A stretch of DNA of 33,407 nucleotides from Bacteroidaceae bacterium. GTDB taxonomy: Bacteria > Bacteroidota > Bacteroidia > Bacteroidales > Bacteroidaceae. Within the stretch, counting starts at the first letter, position 1, and each line of letters begins with the position of its first letter. Below, piece after piece: positions 24,107 through 33,394 of this stretch. The stretch is taken from the NCBI GenBank assembly GCA_021443335.1, contig JABUUE010000009.1:27473-60879 (forward strand). The letters run 5' to 3'. The position numbers and the translations under genes are program-made. The notes under the pieces were generated by a model, which made no database searches, had not been told where the DNA came from, and was given only the letters and a program-made list of their open reading frames with translations.

Positions 24107-26341
24107 TTATTCAGCAAGCGGGTCGAAAGTTCCGTTTGTACCACCGTTGTTATAGTCTTTCCAACCGATGGTCTGCTGCAATCCCTTGTTGTCAACCTGT
24201 GCTCCGCGGCTCAGTCCGAGGAAGTAATACTTTGGATAGAACTTCATGTAGAGAAGGTCTTTGCTTGAAGAGTAGCCGTCGCCACGTTTCAGGTTGCGAA
24301 CGAGGTTGTTCTTGTACCAGTCTGCGAGAACATCCACCTGTGTAGCAAGAGGCTGGCGGAGGTCAACAGCCACATCGTCGCGTTCCTTCTTTGTGATACC
24401 CTGATACTCAGTCTTGAGCAGTGGGTCAGCATCCCATGTGGTGCCGTTAATCTTGTCAGGCTTTGAAGGGTCTGGCACATAGTCGAACTTGTGGTCGAGG
24501 CAGAACTCCATATTCTCGCGGCGCTGACCGTTGAGTTGCTTGAAGCCGAGCCATGTGCAAGTGTTGCCGCCCCAACCGGTAAGTTTCCATGTAGAAGGCG
24601 CACCTTCTGGCAGTTCCGCGCCACCATCGTAAAGCATCCAGCGGCGGCAGTCGTCAAAGCGCTTGCCCTCATAAGCGAACTCTATCTGTCTCTCGTATAA
24701 TATTGCTGACATACAAGCAGCCTGGTCAGAAGAAAGGTTTGACTGCAATCCATACTCTGCTTCAGCTGTATATCCGGCACGCTCACGAATCTTCTGCAGT
24801 TGCTCTACAGCAACATCCATCTTACCGGCACCGCAAGCAACCTCAGCAAGGTTGAGCAGAACCTCAGCATAACGCATTTCAATCAAAGGAGCGGCAGAAT
24901 AGAAAGGAGCCGAGCCTTTTGTGTCGTTGGCAACATAAGTGTAAAGAGCACTTGGGTTGACGTCAAGGTCATCACTCTTCTTCTTCACATAAACACCTTG
25001 CTTGCTTGAAAGGAGATTGTCGGCAGCATAAGAGTTACCGCTGAACTCATCACCCTGCTCGTTCTTCTCAGTGTACCACACATAGTTCCAGAGGATATAG
25101 TTCTTGCCATCAGAAGGGTTATGGCTGTCTCTGAGACTTGCGTCGCCATTATAAGCCCAACGGAAACCAGGGAATCCGAACGTGCGATAGAAACGAGGGT
25201 CACGATTTACGAAAGGCACCTTTGCGTCATAATCAAGAGCAGAAGGTGTGAGCTTTGTGTATGTGCCGGCCGATGCAGGAATCTTACCGTCAGCCATTGG
25301 GAACATATCCACCAACATTGCAGAAGCACCCTTGCCGCCACCGCCGGTGTTTGCAGGACGTACAGAACGCTCCCAAGAGTTGTTCTTTTGGTTGTCGAGG
25401 CCGTCATTGCTTGCAATGTTGTTGAAGAGAGTAACAAACACTGCCTCCGTGTTCTTTGCAGGAACGAGGAACTGCATTGCAAAGTCTGAACCGTTTACAT
25501 TGTTCGATGACTTATACAGCCCATAACCGCAAGCATCGATGACCTCAAGGTCTTTTGACATCTCTTCATAAGCTGTCTGCCAACGGCTTTGGTCGTTAGC
25601 ACGGTTGAAGAGCGGACTTGCCCAAAGGAGCAACACACGACCTTTGAGGGCGAGGGCAGTACCTGTAGTTACACGGCCGTAGTCAGAGCCAGACCATCCG
25701 CCCTTTGTTGTGTATTCCGACAACATCTCGGCAGCCTTCTTGAGGTCGCTGAGGATGAAGTCGATACAAGCCTTTGTTGAAGAGCGTGGAGTGAAGTTCT
25801 GTGGGTCTGGAGCCGACACCTCTTTCACGATAGGCACACCGCCATACCAGCGTACAAGGTTGTAGTAGCACCATGCGCGGAAGAAATAAACCTGTCCGAG
25901 ATAGAGGTCTTTTGTCTTCTGGTCGAGAGTACCCTCGTTTATGCCCTTGATGACATCGTTGATGTTACGGATACGACCATAGACAGCCTCCTGAATATTT
26001 GCCTTCTGGCCCATGAAGTAGTCTGGCACGCCATTCTCGTTCTCCATAGATGACAGCTCATGCTCTGGGTTCACGAAACCACTGAAGCCGCAGTATTCCT
26101 CTGTTGATTTTCCTGCCTCATCGGCGCTACCATCGGAAGTGTATTTCCAGCTGAGACCGTTTGTAACTGGCAAGCACCAAGCATAGATATCGTTGACACG
26201 TCCTTGAACACCGCTTTCGTAATTGTACAAATCGGTGTTTGTATTGTCATAGTTCTTCTTATCTTGAAGGAAAGCATCGCTACAAGAAGTCGCTCCCATG
26301 ACAGCTGCAAGACCTAATATTATATATTTTATCGATTTCAT
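24107..26341 (-). CDS. SusD/RagB-family outer-membrane lipoprotein (long form)
   Basis: The 744-residue product has a lipoprotein signal ending in GATSC with lipidated C20. It has SusD features: FFRAWCYYNLVRWYGGVP in the N-terminal helical core, EMRYAEVLLNLAEVA and an ERQIEFAYEGKRFDDCRRW-like stretch in the C-terminal half. It is longer than the common 500-600 residues, mainly through insertions in the second half. It should bind the oligosaccharide at the cell surface and close over the SusC partner, whose gene lies 18 bases upstream. Beside a PL1-type lyase, a pectin-derived ligand is likely. Confidence 0.94.
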   Translation of the reverse strand: MKSIKYIILGLAAVMGATSCSDAFLQDKKNYDNTNTDLYNYESGVQGRVNDIYAWCLPVTNGLSWKYTSDGSADEAGKSTEEYCGFSGFVNPEHELSSMENENGVPDYFMGQKANIQEAVYGRIRNINDVIKGINEGTLDQKTKDLYLGQVYFFRAWCYYNLVRWYGGVPIVKEVSAPDPQNFTPRSSTKACIDFILSDLKKAAEMLSEYTTKGGWSGSDYGRVTTGTALALKGRVLLLWASPLFNRANDQSRWQTAYEEMSKDLEVIDACGYGLYKSSNNVNGSDFAMQFLVPAKNTEAVFVTLFNNIASNDGLDNQKNNSWERSVRPANTGGGGKGASAMLVDMFPMADGKIPASAGTYTKLTPSALDYDAKVPFVNRDPRFYRTFGFPGFRWAYNGDASLRDSHNPSDGKNYILWNYVWYTEKNEQGDEFSGNSYAADNLLSSKQGVYVKKKSDDLDVNPSALYTYVANDTKGSAPFYSAAPLIEMRYAEVLLNLAEVACGAGKMDVAVEQLQKIRERAGYTAEAEYGLQSNLSSDQAACMSAILYERQIEFAYEGKRFDDCRRWMLYDGGAELPEGAPSTWKLTGWGGNTCTWLGFKQLNGQRRENMEFCLDHKFDYVPDPSKPDKINGTTWDADPLLKTEYQGITKKERDDVAVDLRQPLATQVDVLADWYKNNLVRNLKRGDGYSSSKDLLYMKFYPKYYFLGLSRGAQVDNKGLQQTIGWKDYNNGGTNGTFDPLAE

Positions 26342-26359
26342 AATCTTCAGTTTATAAGG

Positions 26360-29300
26360 TTAGAATGCCAAGTTAATACCGATAGTCCACTTACGCAAGT
26401 TTGGATAAGAGCCGTAAGAACCTGCCATAGGATTCATGAATTTGTCAGGATAAGGATTGTAGAAGTTAATCAAGTTCTGTCCTGTAATATTAAAACGAAC
26501 ACTCTTAACACCAATCTTCTTGAGGAAGTTAGCCTTCAGAGAGTAGGCGACAGTGAGGCGTGACAGGCGAACGCTCGCGTCGCTCACGCGCCAGAATGTA
26601 GAAGCCACGCTGTTGACACTTGCATAAGCAAGGTTAGGATAGAAGCCGTCGCGGTTCTGGGCCATAACCAGTCTGCCTTGTCCGTCCAAGATGTCCTGAT
26701 AAACATACATATTGTCTGGGTTCCAGAAAGAAGGCATGTTTGTGTATTCTATGTTACCGCTGTTTGATGAAGGGTTGAGGGCAGAAGAAGGAACAGTAGT
26801 GTAACCACCCCAACTTGCGCCGAGCTGAGCAGTAATGGAAATGCCCTTGAACTCAGCGTTAAGGTTAAGAGTTATGCCGTAAGGGTTGGCACGGTTAGAG
26901 AGACACACCTGGTCGTTGTCCTTATCTACGACATGGTCAGGACCGGCGTAAGAGCCGTCAGCCTGCTGTGCTCCGCGAACATCTTTATATATAAGCATAC
27001 CTGGGCGAACCTTGTCTTTTGTCATACCCATATATGTGCCATAAGTGCCATCATCCTTCTTCATATACTGCTCGAAATACTCCTCGATATCCTGGAAGCT
27101 GCGGAACATTCCAAGGCACTGCATTCCCCACAAGCCGATGTCTGTGCGGTGACCAGGAGTAATCTGGCGGTACAGATATTCTGTAGCGAAGTCCATGTTG
27201 AGAACCTTGTTGTCGCTGAAGCCAGTGTTAAGTCCCACGCGATACTTGAAGTCCTTGCCAATCTTGTCACGCCATGTGAGCGAGATTTCCCAACCCCAAG
27301 AGTCCATCTCGCCGAGGTTTGTAGATGCTGACTGCGTTCCCACTGTTGCCGGGATATCCTGCTTCAGGTTGATAAGCATCTCGCGGTTCTTCTCATAGTA
27401 GTATTCTACACCGAGACCGAGACGGCTGTTGAAGAGCTGGAGGTCAAGACCGACGTTTGTCTTGTACGACTTGTCCCAGTGAGCGTCGCGGTTAACGGCA
27501 GAGTTGTTCTTGTTGATAGTGATACGAGTGCCGGAATCTATGTTCACACCTTCGCCGAAGACAACACCCTTGTTAGAGTCCTTGGCGTAAACCTGCATCC
27601 ACTGCCATGGCGCAAGGTTGTCGCGGCCGGTGAGACCCCAAGAAGCGCGAATCTTCAAGTAGTCAATCCATTTCACGTTGTCGCGGAACCAGCTTTCCTC
27701 GCTCATCACCCAACCGCCGGAGAAAGCAGGGAATGTTCCCCAGTAGTTCTCAGGAGCAAACTTTGTGGAAGCATCCGAGCGAACAAGCGCCTCGAAGAGA
27801 TACTTGTTGTCGTAAGCGTAGTTCACGCGGCCGATATATGAGAGAGTTCCCGACTCAGAGCGGTTGAACACTGTTGTGCGCTCACCCGTAGCATCGTTAT
27901 AGCTGTAAGTACCGTCAACAAAAGCGTAAGGGTCTGTGCGCTGACCTTCAAGATATTCGCTCTCTGCCTCCGACTTCTCTATTGAGAAGAGTGCGCCCAC
28001 ATGGTGCTTGCCGAAGTCACGAGCGTAGTTGAGCGTGAAGTTCATCTGATAGTTGTCAGTACGCGTCATCGTACGGTACAGCATATTACCGTTGTTAAGC
28101 GTCAGCGCATTGAAGTTGCTCTTGTCAAGATAGTTGAACTTTGCATCTTCCTCGCCTGTCGGAGTGTAGAGGTGGTTGCCGCTACCGTAACGCTTTGTCA
28201 TCTGATAGAGCGTGAAGTTAGAACCGAACTGGTTGTTCTTTGCTGTGTTGATGCTCTTTGAATAAGAGAAGCGGAAGGTCAAACCCTTCAAAGGCTTCCA
28301 CACACCGAAGTCGAACGCCAAGCCACCATTGATGGTGATGTTTGAAGTCATGTTGTTGTTATAGTCACCATTGTTCTGCAGAGTGGCGAAGTTATAACCC
28401 TGGTTCTGGTTCTTCTGAGTGTTGCTCACGCCGTAAGCCGGTATGTCCCAGCCATTGACTTCCTCTGGCATATAGCCTGGACGAGTGAGAAGCAGGTTGT
28501 AATCCTTCTCATTGCCGGAGCCTCCCACCTTCACGAGCGGAGTGTTCTTCTTGCCGTAGTCGCCGCTGACGGTGAGGTTTGCGCTGAGCCATTTTGAAAT
28601 CTTCACGTCAACACCGGCACGATAGTTCCAGCGGTCATAGTCGAGCTTGCCGAGGTTACCGTTCTGGTCGAAGTAAGAAAGACCTGCGAAATAGTTTACA
28701 ACATCTGTTGCGCCAGACACGTTCACTGAGTGCTTCATCGTGAAGCCTGTCTTCCAATACTTGTCGAGCAAGTCGTAGTTCAGATTCTTCATGGCAGCAA
28801 GCTCGTCAGCCTGGAAGAGTGCTGTGGTATGGTTCAGAGAAGTGTTTGTAGGGTCAGCGGCTGTAACAGCGTTATACAGACGACCGTAATCGTAAGCGCT
28901 GAGCATCTTCGGACGTGAAACCTCGTCTGTGAAACCGAATGTTCCGCCGTAAGCTATTGAAGGAGCGCCCTTCTTTCCCTTCTTTGTCGTAACAAGGATA
29001 ACACCGTTGGCTGCGCGAGAACCGTAAACAGCTGCTGAGGCATCTTTCAAGACAGAGATGCTCTCCACCTCTGACGGGTCGAGGTTATTGAAAGCCTCCG
29101 CACCGAGGTTCTGCGAAGTGTTGCCTACCTTCACGTCGTTAGGATAGATATAACCATCGATGACGAAGAGAGGCTGCTGGGCAGTAGAACCCACATCGCC
29201 GAGAGAGTTGGTGTCACGGATTGACAGTCTTGCGTTCTCGCCCGGACGACCGTCGCCGCCGCTGACGCTAAGACCGTTGACAAGTCCGCTGAGGGTTGAT

Positions 29301-29707
29301 GCCAGACCGCCATTGGCAAGGTCTTGTATCTGGCCGGTGTCAACGGTAGCCACAGAACCCGTAAGGTGGGCTTTCTTCTGTGTGGCGTAACCTACTACAA
29401 CCACTTCCTCCAAGTTCTGCTTGTCTTCCTTCAGTTGCACTTTTCCTGAGAAACCAGCCTTTATAGTATGAGTCATATATCCGATATAGGATATTGTCAC
29501 CTGCGCCCCCTTAGGAACATCCATTTTGAAATTACCGTCCAAGTCGGTTATCACTCCCTGCGATGAACCTTTCACCTGAACAGAAGCACCAATCACGGGG
29601 TCACCCTTTTCATCGACAACGGTACCCGACACAGCGCTTTGTGCCATTGCTACTGTGGCAAAGAGCGACACGAGCAATGATAGGCATATATATTTAACGT
29701 GTTGCAT
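26360..29707 (-). CDS. SusC/RagA-family TonB-linked outer-membrane transporter
   Basis: The 1115-residue product has a signal peptide ending in AMAQ (20-23) and a carboxypeptidase-regulatory-like domain at about 25-95. The linker EVVVVGYATQKK follows at 101-112, then a plug with AVYGSRAANG (227-236; ID-G-Y landmarks at 183-186). The large barrel ends GINLAF. It is larger than the first SusC, consistent with a polysaccharide-type ligand. It should import oligosaccharides released by the co-encoded lyase. The nearest start is ATG 29707, giving the intact signal. Upstream lies element E3 with a -7-like box TAGCTTTG (minus, 29818-29825), so it may be transcribed separately from the upstream pair. 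Confidence 0.95.
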   Translation of the reverse strand: MQHVKYICLSLLVSLFATVAMAQSAVSGTVVDEKGDPVIGASVQVKGSSQGVITDLDGNFKMDVPKGAQVTISYIGYMTHTIKAGFSGKVQLKEDKQNLEEVVVVGYATQKKAHLTGSVATVDTGQIQDLANGGLASTLSGLVNGLSVSGGDGRPGENARLSIRDTNSLGDVGSTAQQPLFVIDGYIYPNDVKVGNTSQNLGAEAFNNLDPSEVESISVLKDASAAVYGSRAANGVILVTTKKGKKGAPSIAYGGTFGFTDEVSRPKMLSAYDYGRLYNAVTAADPTNTSLNHTTALFQADELAAMKNLNYDLLDKYWKTGFTMKHSVNVSGATDVVNYFAGLSYFDQNGNLGKLDYDRWNYRAGVDVKISKWLSANLTVSGDYGKKNTPLVKVGGSGNEKDYNLLLTRPGYMPEEVNGWDIPAYGVSNTQKNQNQGYNFATLQNNGDYNNNMTSNITINGGLAFDFGVWKPLKGLTFRFSYSKSINTAKNNQFGSNFTLYQMTKRYGSGNHLYTPTGEEDAKFNYLDKSNFNALTLNNGNMLYRTMTRTDNYQMNFTLNYARDFGKHHVGALFSIEKSEAESEYLEGQRTDPYAFVDGTYSYNDATGERTTVFNRSESGTLSYIGRVNYAYDNKYLFEALVRSDASTKFAPENYWGTFPAFSGGWVMSEESWFRDNVKWIDYLKIRASWGLTGRDNLAPWQWMQVYAKDSNKGVVFGEGVNIDSGTRITINKNNSAVNRDAHWDKSYKTNVGLDLQLFNSRLGLGVEYYYEKNREMLINLKQDIPATVGTQSASTNLGEMDSWGWEISLTWRDKIGKDFKYRVGLNTGFSDNKVLNMDFATEYLYRQITPGHRTDIGLWGMQCLGMFRSFQDIEEYFEQYMKKDDGTYGTYMGMTKDKVRPGMLIYKDVRGAQQADGSYAGPDHVVDKDNDQVCLSNRANPYGITLNLNAEFKGISITAQLGASWGGYTTVPSSALNPSSNSGNIEYTNMPSFWNPDNMYVYQDILDGQGRLVMAQNRDGFYPNLAYASVNSVASTFWRVSDASVRLSRLTVAYSLKANFLKKIGVKSVRFNITGQNLINFYNPYPDKFMNPMAGSYGSYPNLRKWTIGINLAF

Positions 29708-29735
29708 AATCAGATTATTCTTTTGGATTTTTTAC

Positions 29736-29939
29736 TCAAGTTTCGTAAGCTCCAGTTGAGTGGGTTATAAGGTTATAAGTGGTTATGGGGTCGTAAGGTT
29801 TGCTACCTTTGTTGCCACAAAGCTATTAAACCACAAAACTTTCCTATATGAGATAGATAATGATGTCACTGACTGAAAGGAAGTAACCTCATAACCTAAA
29901 GACCTTAAACCCAAAAAGTTGAGCATTTACGAAACTTGA
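29736..29939. repeat. Inverted-repeat-bounded intergenic element E3 (about 204 bases)
   Basis: TCAAGTTTCGTAA (29736-29748) and its exact complement (29927-29939) mark the ends. Weaker inverted similarity continues inward for about 20 more bases, to GGGTTATAAGG and CCTTAAACCC. The right arm contains AACCCAAAAAGTT (29908-29920), the same 13-mer as the ends of E1. The interior holds GGTTAT-type repeats (29762-29800) and the 38-base sequence at 29851-29888. It fills the gap between the beta-helix lipoprotein gene and susC. Confidence 0.6.
29851..29888 (+). repeat. 38-base conserved sequence, copy 1
   Basis: This sequence occurs again, inverted, at 33357-33394 with a single mismatch. It contains the odd palindrome GTCACTGAC. 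It lies 144 bases before the susC start. Confidence 0.85.
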
Positions 29940-29948
29940 ATTGAGTTA

Positions 29949-31418
29949 TTATTTTTTCAGCCAGCGAGGGTCGCCGATTTGTTTTGCCACCTGTCCTGCG
30001 CCCTGTGGAGTGAAGTTACCGTTTGCGGCATCAACGAAGTTAGGGTCTTCGTCAATGGCTGTTTCCGACTTGTCGTATTCCGCGTAGTTCTCCGCAGCGC
30101 CGTCAAACCAGTAAGTGTTGTTGGCGAATGTGGCGTCGGCACCGGCAGAGCCACCGAGGAAGCGGCGGCATATCTGACCGCTCGCGCAATCTACGAAGAT
30201 ACTGTTCGTCATCTTCAGGTGGGAAGCCTTCTGCGCCTTCACACCGTCATAGTTGCAGATATGTCCTGTCTTGCAGACATTATACATGGTAGTGTTCTGA
30301 ACAGTAACATACAAGTCTGTTACACCTGCGCGGTCGTATCTGTAGCCGTTGTTGTAGCGGAAGACGTACTTGGCAGGTTTTGCTGATGTGCTCCACACCG
30401 TTGTGTTCTGCATGGTAAGATTACGCACACCGCCAGCGTATGTGTTGAAGATAGCGTTGTTAGCAACACCAGCACTCTCCAATGTTGTAAGATGTATCAG
30501 GCAGTTGTCGATTATAAGGTTCGCCAAGCTGTAGCTCTTGCCGTTATCATAGAGCACAAAACTGTTCACGGCAGTCATGTTACAGTTGCGGAACACCACC
30601 GGATCCTGAATGTCGTAGTATGAACTTTCCTTCGAGCCCACCTGAATGCCCTTGATAGCCTCTATCGGCTGGTCGCTGAGCTCGAGCAGAGCAGAGTTGT
30701 TGGCTGTCAGCGCGGCGCCGTTGAGTTCAAGGTTCTTCAATGTGAAGCCGGCACATGTGCGGAGATGAGAACCTTCTCCGTAAATAATCTTTGCGTAGTT
30801 TGTGGAAGGAGTGCGCAGGGTTACGCGCTGTCCCTGGAAGTCTATTGTGCCGTTGAGCGTGTATTCCTTGCCAGCCTCGAGGTCAAAGATGAGGTCGTTG
30901 CTTGACAAATCCTTTGGCAGTGGGTTCTTTTCAAAATATTCGGCAAGGTCGCCCGCAGGTATCTGCGCAAAGGCGGCAGCGAAAGAGTTGAACGACACCT
31001 CTGTGGCTGTTGCCGCATCCTGGTTGTTCAGCTTGGCGTTACCCAAAGTCTTGAGAGTAAGCACATAGTTCTTGTCCTCCTCTCTTTTGATGTAGCAAGA
31101 GCATCCGTCGATAAGAGAGTCGTTTACGAGCACGATAGGGTTATTGGCGTCGGTAACATCCTTCACGGTGAGTCTGTAGCCGCCCGCGCCACTGACAACA
31201 GGCCATGAGATGGTCTGGTTTGCTCCGTCAGCACTTGCAGTGATTACAATGTCCTTGGAGTCTGGGGACAACATGGTGCTGTTCTTGACTGTTGGCTCAA
31301 ATATTTCCTTTGAGTCAAAGCCATCGGCACACGAGACAACAGCCATGCCCGCAAGTACGAGAGTGCCTGCGGAAAGCGTCTTGCCAAGTGTCGGTAAAGT
31401 TAATAATTTGATTTTCAT
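29949..31418 (-). CDS. Surface lipoprotein with Fn3-like and beta-helix (DUF4957/DUF5123-type) domains
   Basis: I place the start at ATG 31418, which gives a lipoprotein signal ending in GMAVVSC (lipidated C30). The frame stays open to 31493, but the extra 25 residues come from the tandem repeat upstream. The 489-residue product has a fibronectin-III-like domain (about 55-130). A right-handed beta-helix region follows, with repeats such as LKNLELNGA, VFRNCNM, LIIDNCLIH, LTMQNTTVW and LKMTNSIFVDC. It ends DEDPNFVDAANGNFTPQ...GDPRW, typical of DUF5123. Such proteins accompany pectin loci and are probably surface glycan-binding proteins. I see no lyase catalytic set. It follows the PL1 gene in the same direction. 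Confidence 0.85.
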   Translation of the reverse strand: MKIKLLTLPTLGKTLSAGTLVLAGMAVVSCADGFDSKEIFEPTVKNSTMLSPDSKDIVITASADGANQTISWPVVSGAGGYRLTVKDVTDANNPIVLVNDSLIDGCSCYIKREEDKNYVLTLKTLGNAKLNNQDAATATEVSFNSFAAAFAQIPAGDLAEYFEKNPLPKDLSSNDLIFDLEAGKEYTLNGTIDFQGQRVTLRTPSTNYAKIIYGEGSHLRTCAGFTLKNLELNGAALTANNSALLELSDQPIEAIKGIQVGSKESSYYDIQDPVVFRNCNMTAVNSFVLYDNGKSYSLANLIIDNCLIHLTTLESAGVANNAIFNTYAGGVRNLTMQNTTVWSTSAKPAKYVFRYNNGYRYDRAGVTDLYVTVQNTTMYNVCKTGHICNYDGVKAQKASHLKMTNSIFVDCASGQICRRFLGGSAGADATFANNTYWFDGAAENYAEYDKSETAIDEDPNFVDAANGNFTPQGAGQVAKQIGDPRWLKK

Positions 31419-31451
31419 ATCTGATAGGTTAATTTGTTCATGTTTCGCGCT

Positions 31452-31511
31452 GCCAAGGCCAAAGCCAAAGCCAAAGTTCAAAGCCAAGGCCAAAGTTCAA
31501 AGCCAAGGCCA
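31452..31511. repeat. Tandem array in the gap after the lyase gene
   Basis: A 19-base unit, AAAGTTCAAAGCCAAGGCC, occurs twice in exact tandem (31473-31491, 31492-31510). It is preceded by shorter GCCAAA and GCCAAGGCC units from 31452. The array begins about four bases after the lyase stop codon, in the direction of transcription, and produces an artificial open frame before the next gene. Confidence 0.9.
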
Positions 31512-31514
31512 GGG

Positions 31515-33215
31515 TCACTGCCACTTCAGCGGGCTGGTTAGCGTGTCGTGGTTGTTCTTGAGGTTTGTCCAGTCAATCTTCTGGTCGGTCGGGATGCCGT
31601 TAATGTATTTCTCGATATTTGTGTAGCCGTCGCCGGTGATGTCACCGTTGGCGTCGCTTGGGTCTTTCGGGTTCAGACCGTGAGCCTTCTCCCATGCGTC
31701 AGGCATGCCGTCGCCGTCAGTGTCTTTCCATGTCTTGTATTTCTTGCTGTACTGCGGAATGCCTCCCACCTGCTGCGGGTCGGTTATTATGCCTATTGTC
31801 CAAGAGTCAACGGGCAGACGACGGTGCTTGTAGCCTATGCGGTCGGCCTCAGTGTCTGGCTTTGCGTCAGCAGCGTAGAAAGGCTTGCCGGTACGCACCT
31901 CCTCGATGATGTTCTTGTCGAGGTTGTCGCGGCAGGGGAACATCGCGCCCACATTGTCCAAGACGAAGTTGTAAGCGTCCTGAGCGGTCATCTCCGTGTA
32001 GTGAGGATGCGGGAAAGGCTTGTTCCACTTCATCACAGCCTTGTACTCGTCGGGCACATTCTCCAAAGTCTCTATCTGCACGCCGCCGTTCCAGTTGTCC
32101 TTGGTCACTGTCTCGTTGCCCTCAAAGATGTTTCCCTCGCAATATACGCGGCCATACTGCTTCTTCTCGTTCTTCGACAATCCAGCCTCAGGCTTCACTA
32201 TACGATGAGATATGGCACCGGTCTTTGGGGTGGCAGGTCCTGGCTTGTAGTAGTTGTTGTAGATGTTGTATAGCGCTGACCAGTCGCCACCGTCGGCAGT
32301 GCGGTGAACCCAGTTATACACCACGTTGTTCACCATGTTGAAGATGCCGTTCCATCCGATGGAAGGATTGCGGCCGGTGTTGCAAGACCACAGGTTGCGC
32401 ACGAAGGCGCAGTTCTCACCACCGAGGGTAGAGCCGAAAGCGTGGTTCCATGTGTCAAGACCTTTGGCGGAAATGGTGTTCTGGATAGTTACGTTCACCG
32501 TCGGGTATTTCTCGCGCGGATATTGAGGACCAGCCTGATACATGTGGCGATAGAACGAGATGTTCTCGTCGCCACCGAAAGAGCATGACAGGTGGTCGAG
32601 CATAATGTTACCCACAGGGTTGCCGCCGAAAGTGTCGTCTCTGCGAGCCACATCCTTTATGCCACGACGGAAGCGCATGTGACGCACCACAACATCGTGA
32701 GTGTCAACCCACATCGACTCTCCGCTCACCTGAACGCCCTCGCCCGGAGCCGTCTGGCCGGCGATGGTGATGTAAGGAGCACGGATGATGATAGGACTTT
32801 TCAGCACTATCGTACCGCTGACGTTGAAGACGATGATGCGCGCGCCGCCCTGTTCGCAAGCCCAACGCAGCGAACCTACGCCATCGTCGTTAAGGTTTGT
32901 CACGGTAAGCACCTTGCCGCCACGACCGCCGAAAGAGTACATGCCGCCGCCCTCAGCACCCGGGAACGAAGGGATGTCTGCCTGCGGGAGGTCGGTAGGA
33001 CGCTTTGCGAAAGGGATATAAGGTCTGCCCTCGCACGCCTCCTTCTGCACTATCGGGAGAGCCACCGCCCACGCACTGTCGGAATGAGCCATATAAAGGC
33101 GTTGCAGCGAGTCCGCCGCATCCTGTTCTGCCTTAGGAACTTTTGGATACTGGGCACACACCTGTTGCACACCCATTGCCAACAAAAGCGCTGACATTAC
33201 AAAAAACTTCTTCAT
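31515..33215 (-). CDS. Polysaccharide lyase family 1-type pectate/pectin lyase
   Basis: The 566-residue product has a signal peptide ending in VCAQ (19-22). A parallel beta-helix of the PL1 type follows, opening with FPGAEGGG (84-91) and GGRGGKVLTVTNLNDDG (96-112). Then come GSLRWAC, FNVSGTI (130-136), AGQTAPG, HDVVVRHMRFRRG and a GRNPSIG segment (281-287) that may supply the catalytic arginine. It should split polygalacturonate by beta-elimination. A thrombospondin-3-like calcium-binding segment (DTDGDGMPDAWEKAHG, near 505-520, and GDITGDGYTNIEKYIN) lies near the C-terminus. It is the first gene of the minus-strand PUL in this window. Pectate against pectin preference cannot be told. Confidence 0.9.
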   Translation of the reverse strand: MKKFFVMSALLLAMGVQQVCAQYPKVPKAEQDAADSLQRLYMAHSDSAWAVALPIVQKEACEGRPYIPFAKRPTDLPQADIPSFPGAEGGGMYSFGGRGGKVLTVTNLNDDGVGSLRWACEQGGARIIVFNVSGTIVLKSPIIIRAPYITIAGQTAPGEGVQVSGESMWVDTHDVVVRHMRFRRGIKDVARRDDTFGGNPVGNIMLDHLSCSFGGDENISFYRHMYQAGPQYPREKYPTVNVTIQNTISAKGLDTWNHAFGSTLGGENCAFVRNLWSCNTGRNPSIGWNGIFNMVNNVVYNWVHRTADGGDWSALYNIYNNYYKPGPATPKTGAISHRIVKPEAGLSKNEKKQYGRVYCEGNIFEGNETVTKDNWNGGVQIETLENVPDEYKAVMKWNKPFPHPHYTEMTAQDAYNFVLDNVGAMFPCRDNLDKNIIEEVRTGKPFYAADAKPDTEADRIGYKHRRLPVDSWTIGIITDPQQVGGIPQYSKKYKTWKDTDGDGMPDAWEKAHGLNPKDPSDANGDITGDGYTNIEKYINGIPTDQKIDWTNLKNNHDTLTSPLKWQ

Positions 33216-33253
33216 ACTTAGGTTAGTTTTTTAGTTTCGCGAAATCTGCGCTG

Positions 33254-33261
33254 CAAAGTTA
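33254..33261 (-). promoter_or_regulatory. -7 box of the lyase gene
   Basis: The minus strand reads TAACTTTG, 39 bases before the start codon. At the -33 distance only GTTG (33281-33284) is seen, a near match to TTTG. Confidence 0.55.
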
Positions 33262-33356
33262 ACTTATTTTTAGATAATTACAACACTTTTCATAAAGAAA
33301 TTTAAATAAAACGCCAATTATTTGTAAGAAATACACTTTTGCGGCAAATATAGGTG

Positions 33357-33394
33357 GGTTACTTCCTTTCAGTCAGTGACATCATTATCCATCT
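33357..33394 (-). repeat. 38-base conserved sequence, copy 2
   Basis: This is the inverted counterpart of 29851-29888 with one mismatch. Weaker similarity continues to the end of the window, so the repeat may extend beyond it. It lies 142 bases before the lyase start codon. Confidence 0.85.

Noticed and set aside
31419..31493. N-terminal extension (MALALNFGFGFG...) of the beta-helix lipoprotein
   Set aside because: These 25 residues are read from the tandem repeat in the gap and would bury the lipoprotein signal. ATG 31418 gives a proper signal with a lipobox cysteine.
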